From Candidatus Thalassarchaeaceae archaeon (GTDB lineage Archaea > Thermoplasmatota > Poseidoniia > Poseidoniales > Thalassarchaeaceae), in contig JALRLV010000009.1 of assembly GCA_023268715.1 (NCBI GenBank), positions 1 through 59,694 of the forward strand: a stretch of 59,694 nucleotides of DNA. Direction: 5' to 3'. Every line of letters begins with the position of its first letter. Positions within the stretch are counted from its first letter, which is position 1. This document shows, piece after piece, positions 49,701 to 57,708 of this stretch. The notes below the pieces were generated by a model, which did not search any database, was not told the origin of the DNA, and saw only the letters and a list, made by a program, of their open reading frames with translations. A program made the position numbers and the translations under genes.

Positions 49701-50219
49701 AAGAGCCGGCAGGGAGTTGTCTCAGCGTCTGATTGGCCGACAGCACACGAACAGAATGAGAGAAATGGAGGTCTGATTTTCGGAACTCCTGGGTTACTAA
49801 GCATGATGTTCGTTGTCGCAGCTTTGGCCTCAATTTCTTCTGCCTTCGTTTTCCTTTCTCTGGTTTTAAGCCAGAGAAAGAGAGAATTGGCTATTCTTCA
49901 GGCAATTGGAGCTAGTCCAAATCAGGTAGTTCGATTAGTGTTGTTCGAGATCATGTCTATTCTGTTAGTCAGCATGATACTAGGTGTGACTCTGGGTCTC
50001 GCCGTAGCGCAATCTTTCAACGGATTCTTCGGAGTATTCGGATTCATTTTCCAGTTATTCTTGGGCCAAAGTGCCCCGATAGACAGAGACCTTGCTTGGC
50101 CTTGGTTTGAGATTGTTTTAGTCAATGGATTGGTCTTCATGGCTGTAGTGGGTTCTCTGCTATTCACTACTCGCAGAGCCCTAGATTCGGATTTGGCTAC
50201 TGTATTGAAGGGGGAGTGA
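46776..50219 (+). CDS. giant MacB/FtsX-family ABC permease (fused, two FtsX units)
   Basis: A 1147-residue membrane protein. It has an N-terminal helix (about 8-30), a helix at about 91-115, then a large outer domain (about 116-485) with several Cys. The first FtsX core has three or four helices (about 487-610), including the cytoplasmic LEQRRREVSIQRVIGGTEKTLG. Further helices lie at about 640-710, and a second outer domain at about 745-1000. A second FtsX core (about 1005-1140) has LSQRKRELAILQAIGASPNQVVRLVLFEI. The repeated 'QR+RE.aI.raiGa....v' coupling segment shows two FtsX halves in one chain. Such transporters move lipoproteins, glycolipids or peptides, or drive envelope proteins. Overlaps the first ATPase gene by four bases and sits 4 bp before the second. 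Confidence 0.92.
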   Translation: MMELQSLFSEVIPTMIFAWVFLLVFIGFLNLSVKLREWLRNMAKNASDPSYVKEKVSVNERIEKFYSGFKTTWLAAPNNISMAVKSAWRARERGLAIFAGVFLSSLVITTVLAYAVGLNQGFFQFSLEGEVFDAKLDFQKDPGGSWDGRTNDSILWESLCDDLTDMEEFSDCAIVYGRQGIRISGFFDDSFAVPQPLNVVSATGTSADWGNVSWDYPEAFENGPPINDGRIIRFYGSGVWDGELADRHAKSLIFGEWPNSAADAEANRSVILPSKIASAAGAEVNETISSLTFSYVNGTYTFDQAEKVFEECQGTIDSNLEVGRIYCLESFTVTNLTIAGVYEEGDFANPTLLFHPVMVTDSVLSDEQKLTLMQKDHAYLGLAVDRNQLPTTSTRDATNWLSNLKDDLENVKGDLTLVDPTTNESFVVEDATLPRLYSVGACAGDFTESELLEATKGELELTCEKGDFALISVEYNDLISGTITFLNIFLGIIQVFDYILVIPIVALSFVVLAYGLVLSLEQRRREVSIQRVIGGTEKTLGRMMIIEVFAIGTIAWALGFVLATASVEIVLRAVGFLRFTDAGDVDVNPILSGGSTFVVGLLTIGVAYWRGRVTTRKFLSMEIDEGVRKVNRDREPYYLLHWLTFAVGSLALLESWIQSNGGFWIWGSSGIITNFIVNAVVLLLGPFFLWIGGALVLSQIGATGPQILNKLFGWSPAISDIRRGLSGSGSSQSVSRLSLILLLTLSIVTLAAVQGHTGTLVDERTTNAQNGADLKIQFDTALTEQEAQNRVMQSIEIINDNDISDISSMTSVGTIFTQTKDTGVPLLTWVVFDGHEETLIWDKQAIPGDDIDILADTLSGSGYTAGNLAEDSLDDPILGSSITLVYKSYELNQFGIPVETGSSEATVSFAGRHQWVPGFSAAETNAVIVIGEGTYRQLVGDSTANSYRSSTWMFELCDQSKASCKDALETLGADLKSRQGVVSASDWPTAHEQNERNGGLIFGTPGLLSMMFVVAALASISSAFVFLSLVLSQRKRELAILQAIGASPNQVVRLVLFEIMSILLVSMILGVTLGLAVAQSFNGFFGVFGFIFQLFLGQSAPIDRDLAWPWFEIVLVNGLVFMAVVGSLLFTTRRALDSDLATVLKGE

Positions 50220-50223
50220 AGTA

Positions 50224-51219
50224 ATGGATTCAGAACAAGAAATACTACGTGCTAATTCGCTATATCACATCTATGAATCTAATGCAGAAGATGGGAATGT
50301 CGTGGCTCTAAGGGGCCTCAGCATGACCATGTACGAAGGTGAAGCAGTAGCAGTAGTTGGACCATCAGGATCTGGAAAGTCGACATTGCTAAAGTGCCTT
50401 GGAGGCTTGATGAAACCCTCGGCAGGTTCGGTTGAATTAGGTGGCAAGAGAATGACTAGACTTACTGGTCCCGATTTGGTCAAGCTAAGGCAAGAAACAG
50501 TCTCATTTATTTTCCAAGATTCAAATTTATTGCCTCATTTAAATGCTGTCGATAATGTTGCTCAGCCATTGTTACATCAAGGAGAACTCGCTAGACCTGC
50601 AAGAAGAAAAGCTCTTGCTCTATTGGAGAGATTACAAATGGCAGAAAGAGCGTATGGTATGCCAGAGGAATTATCCGGAGGAGAGCAGCAAAGAGTAGCA
50701 ATCGCTCGAGCCTTGATTACAGACCCTAAACTGATTTTGGCGGATGAGCCTACAGGTGCTCTCGATCCGATAACAAGTCGAGAGGTCCTAGATTTATTCA
50801 GACAATTGCACGAGGAAGAGGACGTCGCTTTCCTACTTGTCACGCACAACAGAGAGGTAGCTTCCTTCTGTGAGCGATCCCTTGAGCTACGCGAAGGTCG
50901 CTTCATTGCACAACACGGAACTAACGTTGACATTGGTGACTTGTCAGATTCGAGAGAATTAATCGTAGATGATTCGGGAACCATATCTCTACCTCCTGAT
51001 GTTTTGTTGAAGATAGGTGGCCCTGGCCGATTTGATATCAAAGAAATAGAAAGGGACATAATGAATTTCGAAAGAGTCGATGATGAGAAGGTCGAAGTTA
51101 CAATAGAAAACAAATTCGTTCTATCGTCGACATGTCCTGCTTGCAAGCATGAATATGGAGAAAGTGAGGAACAGGAATGTCCTTCCTGTGGTTCTAGCAG
51201 ACCTATGGTTCAAGCTTGA
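50224..51219 (+). CDS. ABC transporter ATPase with C-terminal zinc ribbon
   Basis: The first 230 residues of this 331-residue protein are a LolD/MacB-type ATPase: Walker A GPSGSGKST (about 42-50), Q-loop FIFQDSNLLPHL, signature LSGGEQQR (about 153-160), Walker B LILADEPTG (about 173-181) and H-loop LVTHNR. Then comes an about 70-residue linker (acidic, with LPPDVLLKIGGPGRFDIKEI) and a zinc ribbon CPACKHEYGESEEQECPSCG (C-x2-C, C-x2-C). The linker plus ribbon is not part of the standard family. It may be a regulatory or docking module. It is the second ATPase for the same permease, since no other permease is near. Confidence 0.93.
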   Translation: MDSEQEILRANSLYHIYESNAEDGNVVALRGLSMTMYEGEAVAVVGPSGSGKSTLLKCLGGLMKPSAGSVELGGKRMTRLTGPDLVKLRQETVSFIFQDSNLLPHLNAVDNVAQPLLHQGELARPARRKALALLERLQMAERAYGMPEELSGGEQQRVAIARALITDPKLILADEPTGALDPITSREVLDLFRQLHEEEDVAFLLVTHNREVASFCERSLELREGRFIAQHGTNVDIGDLSDSRELIVDDSGTISLPPDVLLKIGGPGRFDIKEIERDIMNFERVDDEKVEVTIENKFVLSSTCPACKHEYGESEEQECPSCGSSRPMVQA

Positions 51220-51281
51220 TTGGATAATTTGAGGCAGATTAGCCCCATCGTTGATAGTGAACCAACCCACCCCTAAGTCCG

Positions 51282-53369
51282 ATGGACCTAGTCCTAGTAG
51301 CCTCATTCCTTCTATTCATGGGTGCCTTTGCTGGTATTGGATTAGCCAGCATGTGGGTCAAGGAAGACACGACCGATGACTATCTTGTTGCAGGCCGTGG
51401 AATGCATCCTGCATTGGCCGCATTATCCGCGGTAAGTACGTGGAATTCAGGATACATGTTCATCGGTTTCATCGGATTTACATACACGATGGGATACTCG
51501 ATTATCTGGATTGGTCTTGGCTCAATGGTAGGCCAAATCGTTGCATGGATTTGGCTGTATAAGTTCATTCAACAGGCAGCAAACGAAAGAGGTGTTCGTT
51601 CTCTTTCCTCTTTGGTTTCCGATGTAACGGGTTCCCCAGAGGCAAAACTTGCTGCTGTTCTTTCTGTTCTATTCCTAGCAGTATATGCTGCAGCCCAACT
51701 AACCAGTGGAGGAAAAGCACTCTATGTTATGCTTGGATGGTCAGAAGTAATTGGTATTCTAATCGGATTTGTTCTAGTCGTCGCGTACTGTTATGCAGGA
51801 GGGATTCGGGCTTCTATTTGGACAGATGCAGCTCAATCAAGCGTCATGATAATTGGTTCAAGCTTACTCTGTTATGTTGCTTTAGGAGAAGTTGGTGGAT
51901 TTTCCGGATTACATGATGGCTTAGAAGGACAAAATGCAAATCTAACTAGTATCGTACCTGCCGACCTTAACTTTGGAGTTACGTTGTGGATATTTGCATT
52001 CTTCCTAGGAGGGCTTAGCGTTGCGGGACAACCTCAGGTAGTATCACGAGTTATGACTCTAGGAACTGATGAAGACAGGAAAACAGCAATGCTCTGGTTC
52101 TTCGCTTGGCAAACTCCTTTCCTACTGATTATGGTCATCATAGGATTGGCTAGTCGGGTAGTTTTCACTGGGTCTGATTTTGATCCAGAACTTGGATTAC
52201 CAATGCTCGCTATGGAGACGCTGGGGCCATTTTGGGTTGGTCTAATCCTGGCTTCGATATTCGCTGCTACAATGTCAACTGCGGATAGTCAGGTGCTCGC
52301 CTGTACTGCTGCATTCACTGATGATGTGATGCCACAAATTAGCCAAGATCACAAGAAAACTAAGATTGTAACATTGGTCATAGCGGCCTTTGCAACAGCG
52401 ATTTCGATATTCGGATTGTATGTCCCCGGCGGAGATTCTGTATTCGCATTAGTTGTTCTCGCCGTCTATGGCTTAGGTTCCATTTTCGTCCCTATTCTGA
52501 TTATTCGATGGGCCGGTTATGAGCCAGATACAAACCACACTATGGCGATGATGTTAGCAGCATTGGTCACTGTGATATTGTGGTCACTCAGTGGATTTGG
52601 TGATGATATATTCCCATCAGTTCCTGGTATGGGTGCAGCATTCTTTACCCACTTTTTGATGAATCAATTACGCAGTTCGGACATTTCTCCACTAGGTCGA
52701 TTTGACTTGCCGGATTTCAAAACAATAGCAATAGGCGCACTCGTTGTACTAGCCCCGGTGACGGTAGTCGAGGCAAGCTACATATTCGCTGGCCCTGATT
52801 CTTTGGAATCTGATGGAGGTCCTTCGGGAGATTGGTTGGTAGCGGCAGAATTTGGTAGTGAGCAATTAGCAGATGGTATCGATTACGTAAATGATGGCCA
52901 GACATTAACCGTAGAGATGCATACAGACGCTGTTGATGATGCTGAAGATCTCAATATTGTCGGAGTTAGAGTAACTCTAACATACTCTGAAGACGAAACC
53001 AGTTCTGGTTTGGGTTGTGCCGCACCAGGCGCTTCAAATCCAGACCCCGATACAATAACCGGAACGGTAGTTCACAACGAACACAATACATCAGCGAGTG
53101 GTCAAAATTCTGGCACCGGTGTATCATCCCATGTCGTTGAAGTCGAATGGTTCAATGCTTCTATGATTGGAAACGTTAGTGGCGTATCTAAGTCCGATAT
53201 CAATAACGGACTAGACGTTGGTGATGCCGGATTGGGAGTTTACACACTCGACGTTACTGTGATTGTTGATTCTGGTGGAGGACTCGGATGTTCACATACA
53301 GATGATGGCGAAGAGGTCGAGTATTTGGTCGAACTAATCACTCTTGATTATTCGATCACTTCGGCCTGA
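51282..53369 (+). CDS. sodium:solute symporter with C-terminal extracellular domain
   Basis: A 695-residue secondary transporter of the SSS (PutP/SGLT) family. The LeuT-type core of about 13 helices fills residues 1-505. Landmarks are VAGRGMHPALAALSAVSTWNSGYMFIG (first unwound helix, about 33-60), AAQLTSGGKALYVMLGWS and ILASIFAATMSTADSQVLACTAAFTDDV (about 319-346), the Na-binding 'A..STaDS.ll' motif. Residues about 506-695 lie outside and look like a beta-rich domain with WLVAAEFGSEQLADG and paired Cys (GLGCAAPG, GLGCSHTD). This extension is absent from classic members. It stands alone on the plus strand. Substrate unknown; proline, pantothenate, sugars or organic acids are all possible. Confidence 0.92.
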   Translation: MDLVLVASFLLFMGAFAGIGLASMWVKEDTTDDYLVAGRGMHPALAALSAVSTWNSGYMFIGFIGFTYTMGYSIIWIGLGSMVGQIVAWIWLYKFIQQAANERGVRSLSSLVSDVTGSPEAKLAAVLSVLFLAVYAAAQLTSGGKALYVMLGWSEVIGILIGFVLVVAYCYAGGIRASIWTDAAQSSVMIIGSSLLCYVALGEVGGFSGLHDGLEGQNANLTSIVPADLNFGVTLWIFAFFLGGLSVAGQPQVVSRVMTLGTDEDRKTAMLWFFAWQTPFLLIMVIIGLASRVVFTGSDFDPELGLPMLAMETLGPFWVGLILASIFAATMSTADSQVLACTAAFTDDVMPQISQDHKKTKIVTLVIAAFATAISIFGLYVPGGDSVFALVVLAVYGLGSIFVPILIIRWAGYEPDTNHTMAMMLAALVTVILWSLSGFGDDIFPSVPGMGAAFFTHFLMNQLRSSDISPLGRFDLPDFKTIAIGALVVLAPVTVVEASYIFAGPDSLESDGGPSGDWLVAAEFGSEQLADGIDYVNDGQTLTVEMHTDAVDDAEDLNIVGVRVTLTYSEDETSSGLGCAAPGASNPDPDTITGTVVHNEHNTSASGQNSGTGVSSHVVEVEWFNASMIGNVSGVSKSDINNGLDVGDAGLGVYTLDVTVIVDSGGGLGCSHTDDGEEVEYLVELITLDYSITSA

Positions 53370-53402
53370 ATCAGAGGCTACCCTTTGATTCGGGAAATTT
53401 TC

Positions 53403-54017
53403 CTATTTCTGACCAACAATAACCAAAGTTCCAGCCCAATTTTCTTTGGCGCCATATTGATACAATTCAATATTAGAAAACCCAGCATCCTCAAATCCCT
53501 TTGTCCACTCTTGAATTGATAGCGTAGTCATGGAAACTCCAAGGGATTCCGACCAAGATAAGCTGCTGGTATTTTCAAGATAATGATCAATTCCAATAGC
53601 CAGTATCCCATTTTCATTTAGCCAGTTATTGTTTAATTTAGACAGGAATTCCAAGGGCTCCTTCAGGTAATAGAGAAATTCCATGCTAATCACTAAATCG
53701 ACCTTTTCATCAGGCGCCCAACCAGGTAATTTCTGACAAAAATAATCTCCATCCGAGTCAATACTTTTTGCCTTAGCAATCATCGATTCTGAACCATCGA
53801 TACCGGTACACTGAAGACAGTTCTCGAATGTATTCAATTTTCTCACCAACCATCCATTTCCACATCCAATATCGATTGCAGAAAAATCACCATTTAGTTT
53901 CGGTATTGATTTTGATATCATAAATTCAACACTAGCTGCGTGACCAGTTTCCATGCCCTCATCTTTACCCATCTCTGCCCAAGAACTGAACAAATCAACA
54001 GCGGAAATTTTCCCCAT
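53403..54017 (-). CDS. class I SAM-dependent methyltransferase
   Basis: From the ATG at 54017 this is a 204-residue Rossmann methyltransferase. Motif I is AIDIGCGNGWLVRKL (about 50-64), motif II acidic residue is in CTGIDGSESMIAKAKS, and motif IV is KVDLVISMEFLYYL (about 105-118). Later strands match the Methyltransf_11/25 type. The acceptor is unknown. A TTG at 54071 would overlap the upstream gene, but the ATG lies about 28 bp downstream of an AATAAAATAC stretch on the minus strand that serves as TATA element. It follows the SprT-like gene on the same strand. Confidence 0.85.
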   Translation of the reverse strand: MGKISAVDLFSSWAEMGKDEGMETGHAASVEFMISKSIPKLNGDFSAIDIGCGNGWLVRKLNTFENCLQCTGIDGSESMIAKAKSIDSDGDYFCQKLPGWAPDEKVDLVISMEFLYYLKEPLEFLSKLNNNWLNENGILAIGIDHYLENTSSLSWSESLGVSMTTLSIQEWTKGFEDAGFSNIELYQYGAKENWAGTLVIVGQK

Positions 54018-54067
54018 GTTTCCCCACCTAAAATTCAGTATTTTATTTTGAGCGAGGGTATTTCTTT

Positions 54068-54589
54068 TCAAAAATTAGGAATGTCCTTGAGTACAACCCG
54101 ACATTCTCTACATCGATATCTTCCATTTCCTCTTCTCGACCTGAGATGTCTTCTTTCACAGGATTGGCATAACCAGAACCACTTTGCTCTTTTTTCAAGT
54201 AGCATTTTTGAGAATGATTTACCCAATTCATTTGCAGAATAATCGGGCCACAGAGCCTCGACACGTCTGAATTCTTTACCATGATTCGAATATCCTAATG
54301 CATGCAAATATTCGTGATAAAGCAAAAATTTAGCATACCGTTCCCAATCTGGGGTTAGACTTTCAGGATGAATATCGATACAACGGACATCAGACGGCCC
54401 AAGAGATTGGGTTTTATTTACACCCTTGTTATACCTACAGATTGCATGTAATCGTGTAGCGTTCCGCCGCAGAAGACCAAGCGGAACATTATGCAACTCT
54501 GCGATATTTAGATGTGAAATTTCAGGTATCTCAGCCATTACTGAGATTACTTCTGAGGACCATTCATCAAGTTGGCTCATTACAGTCAT
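54068..54589 (-). CDS. SprT-like zinc metalloprotease
   Basis: A 173-residue protein of the SprT/Spartan-like type. The zinc site HEYLH lies in LLYHEYLHALGYSNHGKEFRRVEALWP (His about 89 and 93, with a later His in NHGKEF as third ligand). A C-terminal zinc ribbon follows, CQSC ... CREC (about 143-167). Relatives degrade DNA-protein crosslinks (Spartan) or are uncharacterised (SprT). Presence of HExxH and a Cys4 ribbon in the same order as in SprT supports the call. Starts at TTG 54598, ATG 54589 and ATG 54580 are close together; 54589 is used. Confidence 0.85.
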   Translation of the reverse strand: MTVMSQLDEWSSEVISVMAEIPEISHLNIAELHNVPLGLLRRNATRLHAICRYNKGVNKTQSLGPSDVRCIDIHPESLTPDWERYAKFLLYHEYLHALGYSNHGKEFRRVEALWPDYSANELGKSFSKMLLEKRAKWFWLCQSCERRHLRSRRGNGRYRCRECRVVLKDIPNF

Positions 54590-54657
54590 TTTTTCCAATC
54601 GAACTTAGGTCTTAGTCAATACCACATATGAAATAACAATCGCTTTCTTCTATTAAT

Positions 54658-55407
54658 ATGAAGGGCGAGTTTGATGCCGATGATTTCGACTCATTCGCTG
54701 CTTCTCGAAGATCTACTAGGGATTTTCTTCCAACACCTGTTCCAGACGAACTAATCGAGGAAATTATCGCGGCAGGATTGACATCTCCAAGTTGGAGTAA
54801 TACCCGACCATTTGTAGTCGCAGTTGCCAAAGGAGACGTCAGAGACCGTCTTTCTGAGGAATTTCTCAGTAGATTTGAGGCGGTAAAAACCGCAAGAGGA
54901 GAGGGCTTGTTTGGGAAAATAAAAGCGCTACTGAGATGGAAGGGGCTACCAACTAGCAATTGGCTAGTCGTGAAGTCATATCACAAAGATTTGCTCCCAA
55001 GATCACAAAGAGTCGGTAAAGAGATGTTCACTCATATGGGAATACCAAGAGACGACAAAGAGGCAAGGGATGGATTTTGGGCGAGGAATTACGAATTCTT
55101 CGGTGCTCCAGTTGAATTGTTCGTGTTCACGCACAAAAGTCTAGGCAAATTTGCCGCTTCTGATGCAGGACTATTCATGCAGAATCTAATGCTCTCTGCT
55201 CATTCAAAAGGACTGGGGACCTGTGCCCAAGGATCGGTTGCAGTTTGGGAAGATGCCGTAAGAAAAGAATTTGAGATAAACAAAAATTATTCTCTTCTCT
55301 GTGGAATTTGTGTTGGATACCCTAGTGAAAGTAATGTAAACGAATTTGGAGCAAATAGAATCGGTCCGTCGGAAATAATTCCTCGAGAGAAAAATAATTC
55401 CAATTAG
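54658..55407 (+). CDS. nitroreductase-family flavoprotein
   Basis: A 249-residue FMN oxidoreductase. The opening RRSTRDFLPTPVPDELIEEIIAAGLTSPSWSNTRPFVVAVA is the family signature (FMN phosphate-binding Arg-Arg-Ser and the SP..N.QP segment, here SPSWSNTRP). GLFMQNLMLSAHSKGLGTCAQGSVAVW (about 182-208) and GICVGYPSES near the end complete it. The middle segment (about 80-125) is longer than in small nitroreductases. The physiological substrate of such enzymes is rarely known: quinones, nitroaromatics, or dehalogenation and flavin fragmentation in subgroups. Starts at ATG 54658 and its end overlaps the convergent Taw1 gene by four bases. Confidence 0.9.
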   Translation: MKGEFDADDFDSFAASRRSTRDFLPTPVPDELIEEIIAAGLTSPSWSNTRPFVVAVAKGDVRDRLSEEFLSRFEAVKTARGEGLFGKIKALLRWKGLPTSNWLVVKSYHKDLLPRSQRVGKEMFTHMGIPRDDKEARDGFWARNYEFFGAPVELFVFTHKSLGKFAASDAGLFMQNLMLSAHSKGLGTCAQGSVAVWEDAVRKEFEINKNYSLLCGICVGYPSESNVNEFGANRIGPSEIIPREKNNSN

Positions 55408-56423
55408 GCTATTGGTAATGTGAATTTTTGTGGCTTTGCAATTCCAAGATCTGCAGGCAATTCTCGAACCTTTTCCGGAAGAACAACCGGAATCATTTCT
55501 TTTCCAATCAATGCGACTCGACTTTCTCTCCTATCAGAAAGAACTTCGCGACCTACCATCGGTGCGAGGGTTCTGCTGAATTCCATAATTTCATCGTGGC
55601 TCGGCATATTTTCAATCGTGTGATTTGAACGTGAATTTCCGACATACACATACCCCTTTGCTTCTATGAAATCTGGGTCGGCAATATTGTCCAGACGAGC
55701 ATAGTCCTCGTAATGACCCAATGATTCTCCTTTAATCAGGGTATGACGACAAACTGTTCTTGTGTCTAAACTTGGAAGCAACTCCAATGTCTCTTCCAAT
55801 TTCTCAAACGCAGCAGTATCAAACTTAGGTTTGCAAAGTCGATTGAAGATTTCCTTATTTGGGGCATCTACGCTGACATAGAGTTGTGTAGGAAGCGGAT
55901 CTAGTTCCTCGATAACCTTGGGCAGAGAACCGTTGGTCACTAGGAAAGTAGAGACTCCATGTTGGTGGCAGATTTCTAGGAATTCGCCGAGTCTGGAGTA
56001 TAGTGTAGGCTCTCCATTCAGTGAAATCGCCACGTGCTTAGGATTCTGTGCATCTAGCCACTTTTCTCTGTCAGCCTTTGGATTACCTCCGTATCCAGTT
56101 AGTAGGCGTCTATGGGCTCTGACGGATTCTAGAAATAACTCGTAAGGATCATCATCGATTTTGGTAAGTGTATCAGAGTGTGGTTCCCTCCAGCAGTATG
56201 TGCATGCAAGATTACAGGTATCGACATTGGGAGCCATCTGCATACAGCCATGACTTTCTATTCCGTAGAATGTACCCTTGTAGCAAGAACGATCGGCGAT
56301 CAGACTTTGCTTGGTCCAGTGACAAACTTTCACTCCACCATGTTCGCCGACTAGGTGGTAACGCTGTTTTGCCAAGCGTGCGGCAATCTCTGGCTCAATC
56401 TTGGTAATTGGCGCGCCCTGCAT
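55404..56423 (-). CDS. taw1: tRNA 4-demethylwyosine synthase (Taw1/TYW1)
   Basis: A radical-SAM enzyme that builds the tricyclic base of wyosine at G37 of tRNA-Phe from N1-methylguanosine and pyruvate. The 339-residue product from the ATG at 56423 has the radical-SAM cluster site in TCNLACTYCWREPH (C-x3-C-x2-C, about 71-78), preceded by GCMQMAPNVD. The rest also fits: VAISLNGEPTLYSRLGEFLEICH (SAM-binding GEP motif), TNGSLP, LYVSVDAPN and the C-terminal FIEAKGYVYVGNSR (strongly conserved in Taw1). Cys upstream (VCHWTKQSL, RSCYKG) could hold the second cluster. Archaeal Taw1 lacks the flavodoxin domain of eukaryotic TYW1, as here. A GTG at 56450 is possible but less likely. Confidence 0.95.
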   Translation of the reverse strand: MQGAPITKIEPEIAARLAKQRYHLVGEHGGVKVCHWTKQSLIADRSCYKGTFYGIESHGCMQMAPNVDTCNLACTYCWREPHSDTLTKIDDDPYELFLESVRAHRRLLTGYGGNPKADREKWLDAQNPKHVAISLNGEPTLYSRLGEFLEICHQHGVSTFLVTNGSLPKVIEELDPLPTQLYVSVDAPNKEIFNRLCKPKFDTAAFEKLEETLELLPSLDTRTVCRHTLIKGESLGHYEDYARLDNIADPDFIEAKGYVYVGNSRSNHTIENMPSHDEIMEFSRTLAPMVGREVLSDRRESRVALIGKEMIPVVLPEKVRELPADLGIAKPQKFTLPIA

Positions 56424-56587
56424 GCAATCAACTCCGACTTCGAACACCACAATGGGGTCGCGTCAGGGATTGGGCGTGTTCGGCTTTTCTCTTGAATGAT
56501 TCCGATTTCCATAAATCAATTTTCAAGTATCTTGGACGGCAAATCGTTTATTGGTGACCCGGTCTAGCCATTCTTCGAGGAGCCTTA

Positions 56588-57172
56588 ATGAGTGACCTAT
56601 ACAAAGTAGATTCTTACATGGTGAGACAAAAAGTGTTGAAACTACTAGGCGCAGAATTTCACATCTATTCTGATGACTCGATGCAGCAATTAATTGGATA
56701 CAGTAAACAGAAAGCACTCAAGTTGAAGGAGGATATCAGAGTCTATACAGACGAAGATAAGAACACTGAGTTAATCTGCATCAAAGCCCGAAGTGTAATA
56801 GACTTTGGAGCAGGATATGACATAACTGATTCTCAGACGGGAGAAGCAATTTGTTGTTTCAAAAGAGAAGGTCTGAAATCCATGCTTAGAGATTCATGGA
56901 AAGTCTTGGACACCTCTGGTAATCAAATCGGAAAGATTAGTGAAGATAGTGGATTATTGGTTTTAGTCCGTAGATTCGTGCCCTTTGCTGATTTACTGAT
57001 ACCACAAAAATTTGTACTTTCGGTAAGTGGTGCAGGTAAAGTTAATTTCACACAAAGAATGAATCCAGTTGTAAACAAGTTATTCATCAATAATGTCCAA
57101 TCATCAGGACTAGACCCGAGATTAATATTAGCCGCAGCTATGCTTCTATCAGCGATTGAAGGTAGCGATTGA
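56588..57172 (+). CDS. LURP-one-related (Tubby-like) protein
   Basis: A 194-residue protein with the beta-strand pattern of the LURP-one-related family: the core KLLGAEFHIYSDDSMQQLIGYSKQKALKLKEDIRVYTDEDKN (key conserved parts KLLG, LIGYSKQKA and DIRVY), then IKARSVIDFGAGYDITDSQTGEAI, LKSMLRDSWKVLD, NQIGKI. These proteins form a 12-strand Tubby-like barrel around a helix and are related to scramblases. In prokaryotes their role is unknown. The C-terminal hydrophobic stretch (RLILAAAMLLSAIEG) fits the buried central helix. The start is ATG at 56588. It converges on a YbjQ-family gene with 9 bp between the stops. Confidence 0.82.
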   Translation: MSDLYKVDSYMVRQKVLKLLGAEFHIYSDDSMQQLIGYSKQKALKLKEDIRVYTDEDKNTELICIKARSVIDFGAGYDITDSQTGEAICCFKREGLKSMLRDSWKVLDTSGNQIGKISEDSGLLVLVRRFVPFADLLIPQKFVLSVSGAGKVNFTQRMNPVVNKLFINNVQSSGLDPRLILAAAMLLSAIEGSD

Positions 57173-57181
57173 GTCTACTAA

Positions 57182-57700
57182 TTACGTGTATTTGACTGCG
57201 GTTCCGTAGGCGAAAATCTCGATGAATTTATTCTGATTTTTCTGATTGCTGAGAGCCGATAGTCTAGCGGTTTCTAATCTCACATTGATCACTTCATCAT
57301 AACCCCCCTCGGCAGCTTGCTCACGTAGTGATTGCAGACAATTCTGTCGCGCAAGCATTAGAATATCATCGTATGAATTTATTTTTCCTCCAATAAATGA
57401 ATGCCAGCCTCCAATAAACTGATTCCACCAGCCAGGACCAATTACGTAATTTGCTTGAATATACTTTGCTTCTGTGACATCTTCTCCGAATGTTGGTGAT
57501 TTCTTGTTTGTCAACGGATCTCTTCCGTACTTATTCACGGTGGCATCAATTCTTTGCCTCAATTCATCCAACATTCTCGTATGGTTTCGTCTACTAAATA
57601 GTGCAGAATAGATGAAAGCAATTGGGCTAAATAAGGCCCAAGCGATTCCAAAGGCGGCAAATAACAAACTGACAAAGAGGAATATTTGCCAGGCTTCCAT
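57182..57700 (-). CDS. membrane-anchored YbjQ/UPF0145-like protein
   Basis: A 172-residue protein. An N-terminal membrane helix (about 8-32, IFLFVSLLFAAFGIAWALFS, then more hydrophobic residues) leads to a YbjQ-like domain: YIQANYVIGPGWWNQFIGGWHSFIGGKINSYDDILMLARQNCLQSLREQA, AEGGYDEVINVRLETARLS, and FIEIFAYGTAVKY. This is the pattern G..l.ay...l..ar..A...l...A...Gan.Vvnv......... e...yGTAv. of the UPF0145 heavy-metal-binding-like family, a pentamer in bacteria. Function is unknown. It lies 8 bp after a second YbjQ gene on the same strand, so the two are paralogues in one operon. Confidence 0.82.
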   Translation of the reverse strand: MEAWQIFLFVSLLFAAFGIAWALFSPIAFIYSALFSRRNHTRMLDELRQRIDATVNKYGRDPLTNKKSPTFGEDVTEAKYIQANYVIGPGWWNQFIGGWHSFIGGKINSYDDILMLARQNCLQSLREQAAEGGYDEVINVRLETARLSALSNQKNQNKFIEIFAYGTAVKYT

Positions 57701-57708
57701 TTTATCAC

